From: Adhaeretor mobilis
GTDB taxonomy: Bacteria > Planctomycetota > Planctomycetia > Pirellulales > Lacipirellulaceae
Length of the DNA stretch: 64,000 nucleotides
Direction: 5' to 3'
Assembly (NCBI RefSeq): GCF_007741515.1
Contig: NZ_CP036263.1
Location: forward strand, 992,001 to 1,056,000
How positions within the stretch are numbered: the first letter of the stretch is position 1; the number at the start of each line of letters is the position of its first letter. Under the pieces are notes generated by a model. That model was not told the DNA's origin. It did no database searches and saw only the letters and a list, made by a program, of their open reading frames with translations. Of the stretch, positions 1 to 8,925 are shown in pieces. Both the position numbers and the translations under genes were made by a program.

Positions 1-431
1 GTAACGACGAAACACGCTGATCTTGTCTCCTAGAGCGGACGGAAGATTCTCACGAATCTATCTAATCCATCGGTTCGGCACATCCCTTAAGTTTAGACGG
101 TTCGGGCACTCTGAACAAACGGGCATTGTGAACAACCCTAGTTTCCGACTAGGCGCTTCGATCAGTTGGCCGGCCGGTCATGCAATCGCAGCAATCTGGT
201 GGCCATAACTAACGCTGAGGTAGAGACTTAGCACATTCATCACAGTTGCCATCGAAGTTGGTTGCAGGGGGCCCAAGGCTTAAGTCGACGCTATCCCCCC
301 CTCCGATGGGAGTCGGGTAATTCGCTGCCAGTTCCCGCTTCAGGAGCGCTGCCTAGATTGCTGGAATTGCTTTGACCAGGGCTTTAAGCCAAAGGTGCGC
401 CGACTCTAACCGCACCGAAAAGAAGACCTGC
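1..431. other. Region without a recognised gene
   Basis: I see no convincing gene here. The only reading frame longer than 60 codons (about 23-208, plus strand) has no recognisable motif, no clear ribosome binding site and an arginine- and serine-rich composition typical of chance frames. The stretch lies downstream of the permease gene, which runs toward it on the minus strand, so it may hold that gene's terminator, but no clear stem with a T-run was found. Confidence 0.4.
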
Positions 432-1736
432 TCAGCTTGAAGAGTAACGCCTCACCACGAGGTACAGCCCTATCCCCGACAGCAAAGTAACCGCCGTTGC
501 GATTGCTTCATGCGGACGGTGATAGGCAGCCAACCCAGCCAGTATCAAGGTTGAACTGACATAGATTCCCGGCGCAAGAAGACCCACTGTTGGCCTTAAC
601 TCGCCATGAGACTTATTGGATGAAATGAACAGTGTCGAAACGGTAAGAGCCGCAAACAGCGAGAGTGTGAGTCCTAAGTAGGAAAGCAGGGATTGCAGTC
701 CGGCAAAGTAAATCACGACCAAAACACTGATCCCTTGCAGAAGTACCGCATTGGTCGGGGGCGAAGTTTTGGTCGCCAGTTGGCGAGGCAGAAAGCCATC
801 GGCGGCCATCTTCGCATAAACCCGCGGCCCTGCTACCAGTGCCGAAGAAACGCTGCTGGCTAATCCCAGGCAGATCATTGCCCGCGTAAGCCACGCGAAC
901 CATTCTCCGGCCAACGCCTGAGCGGTGATGGCAGCAACATCGCTTTTACCAGCGATGGCCTGTACTCCCGGCGCAAACAGAAACGCCGTGTTCAGCAGTA
1001 GATAGAAAACCGTTACCACGGCGGTCCCGTAAATCATTGCTCTGGCAATCGTTGTCGATCCGCCCCGCGCTTCCTCTGCGACATACACAGCAGCATTGAA
1101 ACCGCTGTAACTTAAAGAGATCCACATCACCGAGCTAGCGAAGTTCAGTAGGATGTTGGTCGGCGGCGAATCCAACGGCTCGACGAGCGCTGCTCCCTGC
1201 CAATTTCCAACTAGGGAGTAAGCAACCAACAAGAAAGCGGCCATAAGCACTAACTTGATTCCCACCAAGAGGTTCTGACCCATTGCTCCTGATTTGGTGT
1301 GGAAGGCGTGGAATACCGTAGCCACCAGCACAAGTAGCATGGCGAGAGACTTGGCGGGAAGCCAGGCAGGACGACTGTCAGTAGGCCAGGCATAGAGATC
1401 GAAGGTCATGGCTGCGAAGGCAGCAGCTCCGGTAAAACCTGCCAGCAGAGAAACCCAGCCCCCCAGGAAGCCAGCAGCTGGATGAAGAAAGCGAGAGAGA
1501 AATACATATTCCCCGCCACTCTCGGCCAAACGCTGGGCGAGTTTGCCATAACTGAGCGCACCGCACAAAGCGATTGCACCTCCCACTCCCCAGGCCGCCA
1601 TAACGAGCCACGGCGAGCGAAGATCCGCCACCGAAAATCCACTGGTTGTAAAAACCCCAGCACCAATCATGCTGGCTACCACCAGGGCGGTCAGTGACAG
1701 AATGCCCAAGGGCCTCTTCGCTTCTCCGTGACTCAT
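432..1736 (-). CDS. APC-family amino acid permease
   Basis: A 434-residue inner-membrane protein with about 12 hydrophobic segments. The start of the first segment carries the SMIGAGVF motif (about residues 22-29) typical of amino acid/polyamine/organocation transporters, where the unwound glycine-rich part of helix 1 holds the substrate backbone. A second family mark is [14 protein letters not shown] around residues 210-223, the helix 6 region followed by the conserved AEE. The likely role is proton- or exchange-driven uptake or efflux of an amino acid; the substrate cannot be read from sequence. The start codon overlaps the stop of the upstream methyltransferase (ATGA), so the two are probably translationally coupled. 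Length is normal for the family. Confidence 0.88.
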   Translation of the reverse strand: MSHGEAKRPLGILSLTALVVASMIGAGVFTTSGFSVADLRSPWLVMAAWGVGGAIALCGALSYGKLAQRLAESGGEYVFLSRFLHPAAGFLGGWVSLLAGFTGAAAFAAMTFDLYAWPTDSRPAWLPAKSLAMLLVLVATVFHAFHTKSGAMGQNLLVGIKLVLMAAFLLVAYSLVGNWQGAALVEPLDSPPTNILLNFASSVMWISLSYSGFNAAVYVAEEARGGSTTIARAMIYGTAVVTVFYLLLNTAFLFAPGVQAIAGKSDVAAITAQALAGEWFAWLTRAMICLGLASSVSSALVAGPRVYAKMAADGFLPRQLATKTSPPTNAVLLQGISVLVVIYFAGLQSLLSYLGLTLSLFAALTVSTLFISSNKSHGELRPTVGLLAPGIYVSSTLILAGLAAYHRPHEAIATAVTLLSGIGLYLVVRRYSSS

Positions 1737-2461
1737 GGTTTGCGAAAGCGCAAGAAGTAGTTCTCTTCAAGCTCCTCGAATAGAGCTTCCTCGACGAACT
1801 CGAAGCCTGCCTGCTCGATCTCTCGGCGAAATGTGCCCTTTCCCGCCCTCACATGACCGAGAGTCCATTCGCGTGAAACTCCCGGAATGCGTTCGAAATC
1901 AATCACCACAAGCTGTCCGCCGTGCTTGAGCGCGCGCTGGATCGATGCCAACGAGGCCTGCGGATTTTCGAAGTGATGGTAAGTGTCACAAATGAATGCC
2001 ACATCGATGCTCTCGGGCGGTAATCGCACGTTGTCCTCCCCGCCTAAAACGGGGGTAACATTCGGAAGTTTTTTCGTCTTGGCAATCTCACTAACTCGCT
2101 CGACAAACGCCGGGGCGATATCAATGGCAAGAACTTGCCCCGTCGGGCCCACGGCCCTAGCAAACGGTTCGACGAACAGGCCAGTGCCGGCACCGATGTC
2201 TGCGACAACATCGCCAGCGGTCAGCTTGAGCAGCGTGACAATTTTATCACGAGCCCGAAAGATTTCGCGACTCTCAACTTCAAAGCGTGCTACCCAATCG
2301 TCGACGTCCAAATTTGGGTCGAGAAATGAGTCGTTGATGCCGGGCTTTACGCTGGTGGGCTTCTCGGGGGTAGCCACCGCCTGGCACGAGCCTTTGCTCG
2401 CCAGAACCGTGAGCAAGGCAATCGCAAGAGCGAACCGTAGAGACAATTGGTAGGCAACCAT
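1733..2461 (-). CDS. Exported SAM-dependent class I methyltransferase
   Basis: The 242-residue product begins with a hydrophobic stretch resembling a signal peptide ([20 protein letters not shown]). The methyltransferase domain follows: motif [13 protein letters not shown] binds S-adenosylmethionine, AIDIAP is the acidic end of strand 2, and [12 protein letters not shown] is motif IV (a UbiE-like arrangement). I chose the ATG at 2461 because AAGGAG lies 10 bases upstream; a TTG at 2470 would sit only one base after that site. A methyltransferase behind an export signal is odd because SAM is cytoplasmic, but similar proteins occur in planctomycetes; the segment could instead be an N-terminal membrane anchor. 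The gene overlaps the permease gene by four bases. The methyl acceptor is unknown. Confidence 0.82.
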   Translation of the reverse strand: MVAYQLSLRFALAIALLTVLASKGSCQAVATPEKPTSVKPGINDSFLDPNLDVDDWVARFEVESREIFRARDKIVTLLKLTAGDVVADIGAGTGLFVEPFARAVGPTGQVLAIDIAPAFVERVSEIAKTKKLPNVTPVLGGEDNVRLPPESIDVAFICDTYHHFENPQASLASIQRALKHGGQLVVIDFERIPGVSREWTLGHVRAGKGTFRREIEQAGFEFVEEALFEELEENYFLRFRKP

Positions 2462-2471
2462 CGGTGTCAAA

Positions 2472-2812
2472 CTCCTTAGTCAGCAAGAATTATTAGAACA
2501 GATCAAGAATACACCTACACCCCTCTGGCAACAACTCGCACTCGGCGAGCCAATGAGAGAACGTGATGTCGCTAAGCTGCCTTGTCGCCTTATTTCACTG
2601 AGTGAGCGACATTCCGAGGTGGGTGAAGCGGTTGAGGATTTGGCCGCGTGTCGTGCTTCGATTTGCTGTTTGCACAACTATCGACTGACGAGCATACCGC
2701 CGAAGATCGCTTTCGTCTCAGGATCGATTCCCTCATGCGACGCTCTAAGCTAGGTGAAACCGGACAAGAATATAGAATCCGTGATAGCAACCACAGCCAA
2801 CATGGGCTTTGA
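2472..2812 (+). pseudogene. Frameshifted remnant of an unidentified protein
   Basis: Two adjacent frames on the plus strand each read like a real protein and join across a shift near 2640-2665. The first frame (2472 to about 2650) gives [20 protein letters not shown] and later SERHSEVGEAVEDLAA. The second frame (about 2660-2812) gives FDLLFAQLSTDEHTAEDRFR followed by LRIDSLMRRSKLGETGQEYR and stops at TGA 2810-2812. The second part looks like a small winged-helix module with the usual basic turn before a C-terminal strand. No start codon or ribosome site is seen; the remnant begins just outside the divergent methyltransferase gene. I do not recognise the family. The composition is like that found in large ATPases of defence or regulatory systems, but that is a guess. 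Confidence 0.45.
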
Positions 2813-2884
2813 CAAAGAGTTGCGTTCCCCAAACGCACTCTCACTTTTCAAGCCGGTGAAGCGGCCTGTTTTTGGGAGCTGTAT

Positions 2885-3124
2885 CTAACCCATTCGAGGC
2901 ATAGTCCTTGTAACGAACTGAGGGTCGCGCAATAGCAGCGAAGGAAATACCGTTCGCTGCTCAAGACAATATTTCCTGTGGTAATTGGCGGGACATCCTA
3001 ACTGCCCTTCGTGCTGGATAGTTGTTCTCACCTCCTGTAAATAGCCAAGATGGATTGGCGAGCGGTTGGGATGCCTCGAACGATGAAATCTGAGTAGTTT
3101 CCTTAGCTCCGTTTCAGGCGGCAA
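2885..3124 (-). CDS. Possible small protein, unknown
   Basis: An 80-codon frame is included only because it follows an unusually strong ribosome binding site: AGGAGGTGAT on the minus strand at about 3130-3139, an extended match to the 16S rRNA tail, lies 8 bases before a TTG at 3124. GTG (3133) and ATG (3130) codons in the same frame overlap the site and are too close to it. The product is basic and histidine/arginine-rich, with no signal peptide, membrane segment or motif I recognise. It could be a chance frame. The rest of 2813-3356 shows no further gene. Confidence 0.22.
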   Translation of the reverse strand: MPPETELRKLLRFHRSRHPNRSPIHLGYLQEVRTTIQHEGQLGCPANYHRKYCLEQRTVFPSLLLRDPQFVTRTMPRMG

Positions 3125-3356
3125 TAACATCACCTCCTAGCAAATTGCGTTTTTGGGCATTGGATGAGGCTACCTAAGCCAATTGACGTAGGTATGAAAC
3201 GCGACCCACCAGTCGCTTTGCAGTAGTTCGTGCTGTGTCGTTAAGTGCAGAGGTAGCGCACCGGCTTCGACTGGGCTGCTTGACGGCTTTATTCCGCGTG
3301 TATCCAATAGCCTAGGTATCCAATAAAGGAACGCATTTCTTACCGAGGGCATTCTC

Positions 3357-4259
3357 ATGAAGTACAAAATATATCTTGCTGTGGTTGCATTTTGGCTATG
3401 CGGGGTCGTGCATTCTGCCAGCGGCCAGGAGGATACTGCTGCACGTGATGAAGACACCGCTCAGATCACTGCTGCGATTCAGTCGTATGTTGCTGCTTTC
3501 AATGCGCGGGACGTCGAGAAACTCGCAAACCATTGGTCTCCCAATGGTGTTTACACGAGCCGAACTAGTGGAGAGCAGTCGGTTGGACGAGAAGCGATGG
3601 TTGAAGAATTCACAGCGATACTCGCTGGCGAGAGCTTTCCTAAGTTGGCTGTTGCCACGGAATCAATTGAGTTCATATCACCAAATGTGGCACTTGAGCG
3701 CGGAACCGCGACGGTGGCTCATTCAGAAGACGAAGTCGTTGAAACTACATACAGCGTCGTCTACGTGAAAAAGGATGGCACGTGGCTGATCGATCGTGTC
3801 ACTGAGGACGAGATGGTTGTCGAGCTTTCACACTACGAAAACCTGAAAGACCTTGAATGGATCATCGGTGAGTGGATTGACGAGACCGACGGAGTCAAGA
3901 TTGAAATCACCTGCCGTTGGACTGAAAACAAGAATTTCATTAGCCGCACTTTTGCCGTTTCCAATGCCGAAGAAGTGGAGTCGTCTGGGTTGCAGATTAT
4001 CGGTTGGGACTCCAAAGAGAAGAAAATCTCGAGTTGGCTATTCGATTCCCAAGGGAATATCATTACCGGAACTTGGGCCAAGAGAGACGATCGATGGACT
4101 GTTCAGTCGCTGGCATCGCTGGCAGGTGGGATAAGCGGGTCTTTCATCACTGTCTTTCAGCCGCTCGAAGACGGTACCTACACTTGGCAGAAGATTAATC
4201 AGGTCGTGGATGGGGAACTGCTCCCCAATATCGAAAAATCCATCGTTCGGCGCAAGTAG
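3357..4259 (+). CDS. Exported SnoaL-like (SgcJ/EcaC type) domain protein
   Basis: The 300-residue protein starts with a signal peptide (KYKIYLAVVAFWLCGVVHSASG). Residues about 30-150 form a SnoaL/DUF4440-like alpha+beta fold of the kind annotated SgcJ/EcaC: the helix QITAAIQSYVAAFNARDVEK, then HWSPNGVYTSR, then FTAILAG and the strand ending in KKDGTWLIDRVTEDE. A second domain (about 160-300, starting LEWIIGEWIDE) resembles DUF1579-like lipocalin-type strands. The family includes enzymes and ligand-binding proteins, and no catalytic residue can be assigned. The next gene, for a repeat protein, starts 41 bases downstream on the same strand, so co-transcription is likely. Confidence 0.78.
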   Translation: MKYKIYLAVVAFWLCGVVHSASGQEDTAARDEDTAQITAAIQSYVAAFNARDVEKLANHWSPNGVYTSRTSGEQSVGREAMVEEFTAILAGESFPKLAVATESIEFISPNVALERGTATVAHSEDEVVETTYSVVYVKKDGTWLIDRVTEDEMVVELSHYENLKDLEWIIGEWIDETDGVKIEITCRWTENKNFISRTFAVSNAEEVESSGLQIIGWDSKEKKISSWLFDSQGNIITGTWAKRDDRWTVQSLASLAGGISGSFITVFQPLEDGTYTWQKINQVVDGELLPNIEKSIVRRK

Positions 4260-4300
4260 TCACACTCTCCAGGCAAATCAAGTTTTCGTGGGAATTTCCG

Positions 4301-5716
4301 ATGTTGCAATTCACTAAGATCAGTCTTTGTCTTATTTGTTTGAGTTTGACAGGCCCAGGGGTGGGTGAAGAGGCCTATGGGCGAGGCCGAGGAGGCGGTG
4401 GAATGAGCCGAGGGGGAGGCGCAAGCCGTGCTCGCCCATCCGCAGGCCGATCACCCTCGATGAGCCGCCCAACATCGCGCCCGTCGGTAAGTCGACCATC
4501 TGCCAGACCATCCGTAGGAAGACCGTCCCAGGGCAGACCTTCGGTAAGTCGACCTTCAACTGGAAGGCCATCTACCGGGCGACCCTCGACAGGTAGGCCG
4601 AATGTTGGCCGACCATCCACGGGTCGGCCGTCCACTGGTCGACCATCCACAAGTAGACCATCCACAGGTAGACCGTCCACGGGTAGACCAGCCACGGGTA
4701 GACCAGCCACGGGTCGGCCGACGCAGGGTCAACTCAACAACTTCCTCAATATGGATCGACCATCCACAAGACCTGCAGGGCGACCGAGTGGTGGGGCGGC
4801 CGGTGATTTCCTGCAAAACAGGCCACAAACTCGGCCAGGACAGCGTCCGCCCGGAGTGGGTGACCGACCGACGCAATTGCCCGGAGCCGGCCAACGTCCT
4901 CCAGGTACTCGTCCTCCGGGCACGCGACCACCGGGCACGCGACCTCCAGGTGCTCGACCACCAGGAGCACGACCACCAGGGCATCGTCCGGGGCATCGTC
5001 CGCCGGGAGCTCGCCCACCAGGATACCGCCCACCCGGTCACCGTCCGCCCGGTTACCGCCCTCCCGGATATCGTCCACCACATCCAGGCCACTTGCCGCA
5101 CTACGGCGCTGGGTATTGGGGACGTCATCCACACTACCGCTGGGGTTGGCACAACCATGCTAACAACTGGTGGCGATGGGCGACTGCCGGAGCCGTCACG
5201 GGTTGGTTCGCAGGGGGTATTGTTGGCCAGCCGGCCTACTACGACTACGGAACGAATCTGTACTACGAGGGTGACAACGTCGTCTATAACGACCAAGTCC
5301 TCTGCACGACGGAGGAATATGCCGAGCAAGCGCAAACAATCGCCACTGCCGTGCCTGATGTCGATCCAGACCAAGTCGAATGGATGCCATTGGGAATATT
5401 TGCATTGACTCAGAAAGAGGGTTCTGTCGAAGATTCGACGCTCTTCCTTCAGTTAGCTATTAGTAAGGAAGGAATCATTGCAGGAACCTTCCAAAACACG
5501 GCCACGAATAAGTCGATGGAGGTCGAGGGAACGGTCGACACCGAAAGCCAACGTGCCGCGTGGGGTCCTGTTGGCGGAAGTTGGCCAATTATGGAAACTG
5601 GCATTTACAATCTCACCGAAAACGAAGCAGACGCGTTGCTTCACTTTGAGGATGGTCAGACACAGCAATGGTCAATGGTGCGTTTAGACGAACCTGAAAG
5701 CGACGTCCAAAGGTAA
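4301..5716 (+). CDS. Exported Pro/Arg/Ser repeat protein with conserved C-terminal domain
   Basis: A 471-residue protein with an N-terminal signal-like segment. Residues about 25-50 are Gly/Arg-rich. Residues about 50-145 are near-perfect repeats of RPSTGRPS units, then from about 200 to 265 repeats of PPGTRPPG/ARPPGHRPPG. The low-complexity part is strongly basic. From about residue 300 it becomes a normal globular sequence: a tyrosine-rich strand (YYDYGTNLYYEGDNVVYND), a helix beginning TTEEYAEQAQ, and a beta-rich end with a W-G-P-V-G-G-S-W element. This tail recurs in planctomycete proteins of unknown function. The basic collagen-like part could bind acidic polysaccharide or DNA outside the membrane (inference). 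It follows the SnoaL-like gene closely. Confidence 0.75.
   Translation: MLQFTKISLCLICLSLTGPGVGEEAYGRGRGGGGMSRGGGASRARPSAGRSPSMSRPTSRPSVSRPSARPSVGRPSQGRPSVSRPSTGRPSTGRPSTGRPNVGRPSTGRPSTGRPSTSRPSTGRPSTGRPATGRPATGRPTQGQLNNFLNMDRPSTRPAGRPSGGAAGDFLQNRPQTRPGQRPPGVGDRPTQLPGAGQRPPGTRPPGTRPPGTRPPGARPPGARPPGHRPGHRPPGARPPGYRPPGHRPPGYRPPGYRPPHPGHLPHYGAGYWGRHPHYRWGWHNHANNWWRWATAGAVTGWFAGGIVGQPAYYDYGTNLYYEGDNVVYNDQVLCTTEEYAEQAQTIATAVPDVDPDQVEWMPLGIFALTQKEGSVEDSTLFLQLAISKEGIIAGTFQNTATNKSMEVEGTVDTESQRAAWGPVGGSWPIMETGIYNLTENEADALLHFEDGQTQQWSMVRLDEPESDVQR
4480..5090 (+). repeat. Tandem short repeats inside the Pro/Arg/Ser protein gene
   Basis: Two blocks of degenerate tandem repeats lie in frame with the gene. 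From about 4480 to 4722 a unit of 9-18 bases (CGACCATCCACGGGTAG and variants) is repeated more than a dozen times. From about 4897 to 5090 the unit is CGACCACCGGGCACG and variants. The reading frame is kept throughout, so unit number can change without destroying the gene. These are coding repeats and not a CRISPR array. Confidence 0.8.
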
Positions 5717-5874
5717 TGAGAAAACGACTAGATCGAGTCTCTACTTTTTAGGGGGACTCTTTCGTTTCCCTCCTGTCAATCGCGATGAGCGTATGGAAGT
5801 AGATGAACTCCGTCGATGACTCAAGCGTATGATTTCCGAGAGCAGCATAATTCCGAATCAGAAGGAGATTCAAC

Positions 5875-6432
5875 TTGGCTAGCCAAGATTTGCCAGACAC
5901 CACGTCACTAACGATCATGGGCGTATTTCTGATCGTTTTCGGCATCATCGCCATTGCCACCCCGGCAGTCGCTGGTACAGCGGTCGTGATGGTTATCGGC
6001 GGGATACTGCTGATCGCCGGAGTCGCTCAGATAGTTTCGGGATTGAGGTCCGATGGTTGGTCAAGCAAATTACCACCACTGATTCTTGGTGCCATCACTT
6101 CGCTCTGTGGACTTGGGCTGTTAGGCGAACCTTGGATTGGAATGAAGTTTATTGCCTTGCTCTTGGCGATCTTCTTCACGGTGGGAGGAATCTGGAAGGT
6201 CATCGCTTCATTCAGCTACCGGCCAGCGTCCGGATGGCTGGCTCTGTTGTTGAGCGGAATCCTTACGCTTGTTCTTGGCGTCCTTATTTGGCGCCAGTGG
6301 CCGCTTTCAGGTCTTTGGGCAGTGGGGGTCCTCGTCGGGGTCGACCTGCTTACTACGGGGATCTCGATAGTCGCAGTTGCATCCACCGTTCGCCGACTGA
6401 AGAGCCTGGCAGGGAGTATTGGGAATCAGTAG
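5875..6432 (+). CDS. HdeD-family (DUF308) membrane protein
   Basis: A 185-residue protein made almost entirely of six hydrophobic segments in three pairs, as in HdeD/DUF308 proteins. Each repeat has the pattern of a long helix, a short Gly/Ala loop and a second helix, for example MGVFLIVFGIIAIATPAVAG followed by VMVIGGILLIAGVAQIVSGL. HdeD of enterobacteria is linked to acid resistance, but the biochemical role of the family is not known. The start is a TTG at 5875, supported by AAGGAG eight bases upstream; there is no in-frame ATG near it. It follows the repeat-protein gene after about 160 bases. Confidence 0.8.
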   Translation: MASQDLPDTTSLTIMGVFLIVFGIIAIATPAVAGTAVVMVIGGILLIAGVAQIVSGLRSDGWSSKLPPLILGAITSLCGLGLLGEPWIGMKFIALLLAIFFTVGGIWKVIASFSYRPASGWLALLLSGILTLVLGVLIWRQWPLSGLWAVGVLVGVDLLTTGISIVAVASTVRRLKSLAGSIGNQ

Positions 6433-6953
6433 TAACTAGATGACTTGCTTCTTAGTTTGCAGCTGACGTCTTCCGGCACTGGTAAGCCGAGCTAGAGTTC
6501 TTCAGTATTCAGCAACTGGGCACCATGACCACCTTCATTACTGTCGAACGGTTGTCCCTAAAACTCAGCTGGTCGTGACTCACGTCAAGAGACGACCCTA
6601 CTGGGCACTCCCTTCGTCGAGCGTCTCGCCCTCCCGAATCTTGGGTCGTTCGGCGCCTACCACGGTTGCCAGTTGTGCCGATGTAGGTCCGGCAGCGTTG
6701 TTGCCCGCCGTCAGAAGCGGAAGTCTCGTTTCGTCGAGCGGTGGCTTCAATGGTCAATCCTGCTAGACTCCTATGGACGGCTGTCACAAACAGAAAAAAA
6801 GACCTGCGAAACCGGAACTATCGGCCCTTTTCAGTGTTTATGAGCAGTGGCCCTACTCGCGAAGATGCAGGATCTGCCGCTGATAAGTGCTCTCTTTGGC
6901 CAACTTGCAGTGGCTGGCTTCAACGAATTACACCGCACGAGGAAAAATCAATA
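6433..6953. other. Intergenic region before the CotH-like gene
   Basis: About 520 bases with no supported gene. The frame of the CotH-like gene is open back to 6741, but its N-terminal 71 residues before the ATG at 6954 lack a signal peptide or conserved sequence, so I treat that part as non-coding leader. No terminator or operator stood out. Confidence 0.4.
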
Positions 6954-8726
6954 ATGCGCGCCATGTGTTTAGTTTTCGTTCTCCCCATCAGTATCGGTAT
7001 GACTTTGTTCGTGGCTCAAACCGCGAACTCGCAGCCCCCAGGCGGTGGCGGACCAGGTGGCGCCGGCGGTCCGAATGCAGCTGACGTCGAGTTGGTGGAA
7101 GAATTTGACGAGGACAAGGACGGCCGCCTGAATACGGAAGAACGCAGCAAAGCCCGCAAGTCGATTCAAGGCAACGAGAGTAGCCCGCGCAGAGGCCCCC
7201 GAAGACGAGAGAATCGTCCACCAGGGACGCCCGGAGAGCAAGTCAGCCCAGCGGATGCGACGAGCTACCCATCATCGAAAGCCCTGTACGACCGAAGTAC
7301 GTTGCGGACCCTCTTCCTGGATTTTGAGAGTGACGACTGGGAGCAAGAGCTTGCCGATTTCAAATACACAGATGTCGAAGTCCCTGCAAAGCTAACCGTA
7401 GACGGCAAAGTCTACGCTGACATCGGCGTCAGATTCCGTGGAGCCTCTTCCTTTTTTTCTATCCCAAAAGGGCTGAAACGGTCACTTAACCTATCGATCA
7501 ACTATGCGGATAAAGACCAACGACTTTACGGCTACAAGACGCTCAATCTATTAAATTGCAACGGCGACGATTCGATGATGAGTTCAGTCCTCTACAGTGC
7601 GATTGCAGGTCACAAAGTGGCGACGCCGAAAGTGAATTTCGTCAAGGTGGTTATCAACGGCGAGAACTGGGGGGTCTATGTTAATTCGCAACAATTCAAC
7701 AAAGTCTTTATCAATGAGAACTTTGGCACCACCAAAGGAGCACGTTGGAAGGTCCCGGGAAGCCCTCGTGGCGACGGAGGACTGAGGTACCTGGGAGAGG
7801 ACATCGAGCCGTACCGCGAGAGATTTGAAATTAAGTCGAAAGACCGTGAAAAGTCGTGGCAAGATTTGATTCATCTCTGTCGCGTACTGAACGAAACTCC
7901 GGCAGATCAGATTGAAGAGGCTCTCGAACCGATCTTGGACATCGAGGGAGTTCTGTGGTTTCTCGCGGTGGATGTCGCGCTCGTTAACAGCGACGGCTAC
8001 TGGACCCGAGCCAGCGACTACAACATTTATCAAGCCCCCGATGGTCGGTTCCATGTCATTCCACACGACATGAACGAGGCGCTGCGCGAAGGGCATGGTG
8101 GCCCAGGTGGTCCAGGCGGCCGGCCTGGATTTGGTCCGCTGCCCGAAGGTGGGCCTCCTGGATTTGGTCCGCCACCCGAGGGGGGGCCTCCACCAGGATT
8201 TGATGGACGCCCCGGGGCACCTAGCCAAGACGCTCCTCGCGCAGGACGCAGGAGACGAGGGGACGAGGGCCGCCCGGAGCCGGGTGGCAACAGAGGCGAC
8301 ATTGACCGCAGGCGTGGTCCTGGCCAACGTGGCGGACCTGGTCGCAGAGGTCCCGGTGGTCCCGGTCGCGGTGGAGTCGAATTGGACCCCTTGGTTGGGC
8401 TCGACGATGACAGCAAACCACTCCGCAGCAAACTACTCGCGAATCCGCGGTTGCGAGCCCGTTATTTGCAGCATGTTCGCACGATTGCCGATCAGATGCT
8501 GAGTTGGGATTACCTTGGGCCACGTGTTGCAGAGATGCGCGAATTGATTGCGGAAGAGGTAGCCGCCGACACCAGAAAACTAGGGACAACTGAATCCTTC
8601 CTGAATGCAACTTCACCAGAAGCAGGGGAGGATGGAGCCGGGCTGCGCGGTTTTGCTGAGAAGCGGTCAGCCTACCTGCTAGATCATGAAGCGATCAAGG
8701 CATTGCCAAGCCGCCAAAACGATTGA
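6954..8726 (+). CDS. Exported CotH-like protein with EF-hand motif and Gly/Pro-rich insert
   Basis: I start this at the ATG at 6954, which gives a clean signal peptide (MCLVFVLPISIGMTLFVAQT) and follows GAGGA about 11 bases upstream. The mature N-terminus is Gly/Pro-rich, then comes a calcium-binding EF-hand-like loop DEDKDGRLNTEE. The body is a CotH kinase-like domain: strands around VRFRGASSFFSIPKGLKRSL, the segment DYNIYQAPDGRFHVIPHDMN holding the conserved D-x-N/D metal residues, and a C-terminal helical part (RLRARYLQHVRTIADQML). CotH proteins of Bacillus spores are atypical protein kinases. An insert of about 95 residues rich in Gly, Pro, Arg and Asp (about 377-474) follows the DMN motif. 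Large exported CotH proteins are frequent in planctomycetes and their targets are unknown. Confidence 0.8.
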   Translation: MRAMCLVFVLPISIGMTLFVAQTANSQPPGGGGPGGAGGPNAADVELVEEFDEDKDGRLNTEERSKARKSIQGNESSPRRGPRRRENRPPGTPGEQVSPADATSYPSSKALYDRSTLRTLFLDFESDDWEQELADFKYTDVEVPAKLTVDGKVYADIGVRFRGASSFFSIPKGLKRSLNLSINYADKDQRLYGYKTLNLLNCNGDDSMMSSVLYSAIAGHKVATPKVNFVKVVINGENWGVYVNSQQFNKVFINENFGTTKGARWKVPGSPRGDGGLRYLGEDIEPYRERFEIKSKDREKSWQDLIHLCRVLNETPADQIEEALEPILDIEGVLWFLAVDVALVNSDGYWTRASDYNIYQAPDGRFHVIPHDMNEALREGHGGPGGPGGRPGFGPLPEGGPPGFGPPPEGGPPPGFDGRPGAPSQDAPRAGRRRRGDEGRPEPGGNRGDIDRRRGPGQRGGPGRRGPGGPGRGGVELDPLVGLDDDSKPLRSKLLANPRLRARYLQHVRTIADQMLSWDYLGPRVAEMRELIAEEVAADTRKLGTTESFLNATSPEAGEDGAGLRGFAEKRSAYLLDHEAIKALPSRQND

Positions 8727-8925
8727 AGCAATACATGACAGCGATCTTGTCGCCCTTGATGCCGATGTTGCGCATCGCGTCGAGTCCGGTTTCGGGAACC
8801 ATCACTCGGCCACCTCTGAGACTACATCATACTCGCTTTGCTTTGCGCTCATTTTCTTATCTTTGCTCAAGGGTTTCAAGTTTTCGATTCAGCTGCATCT
8901 TACGCCTTTTGGGCGGAGCCGAGAA

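Noticed and set aside
4480-5090. Possible CRISPR array
   Set aside because: Repeat units are short, adjacent and in frame with a protein; there are no spacers and no cas genes in the window.
4556-5374. Minus-strand frame of 272 codons across the repeat-protein gene
   Set aside because: Its Trp/Ser/Arg repeats are the reverse reading of the coding tandem repeats; the plus-strand gene has a signal peptide and conserved tail.
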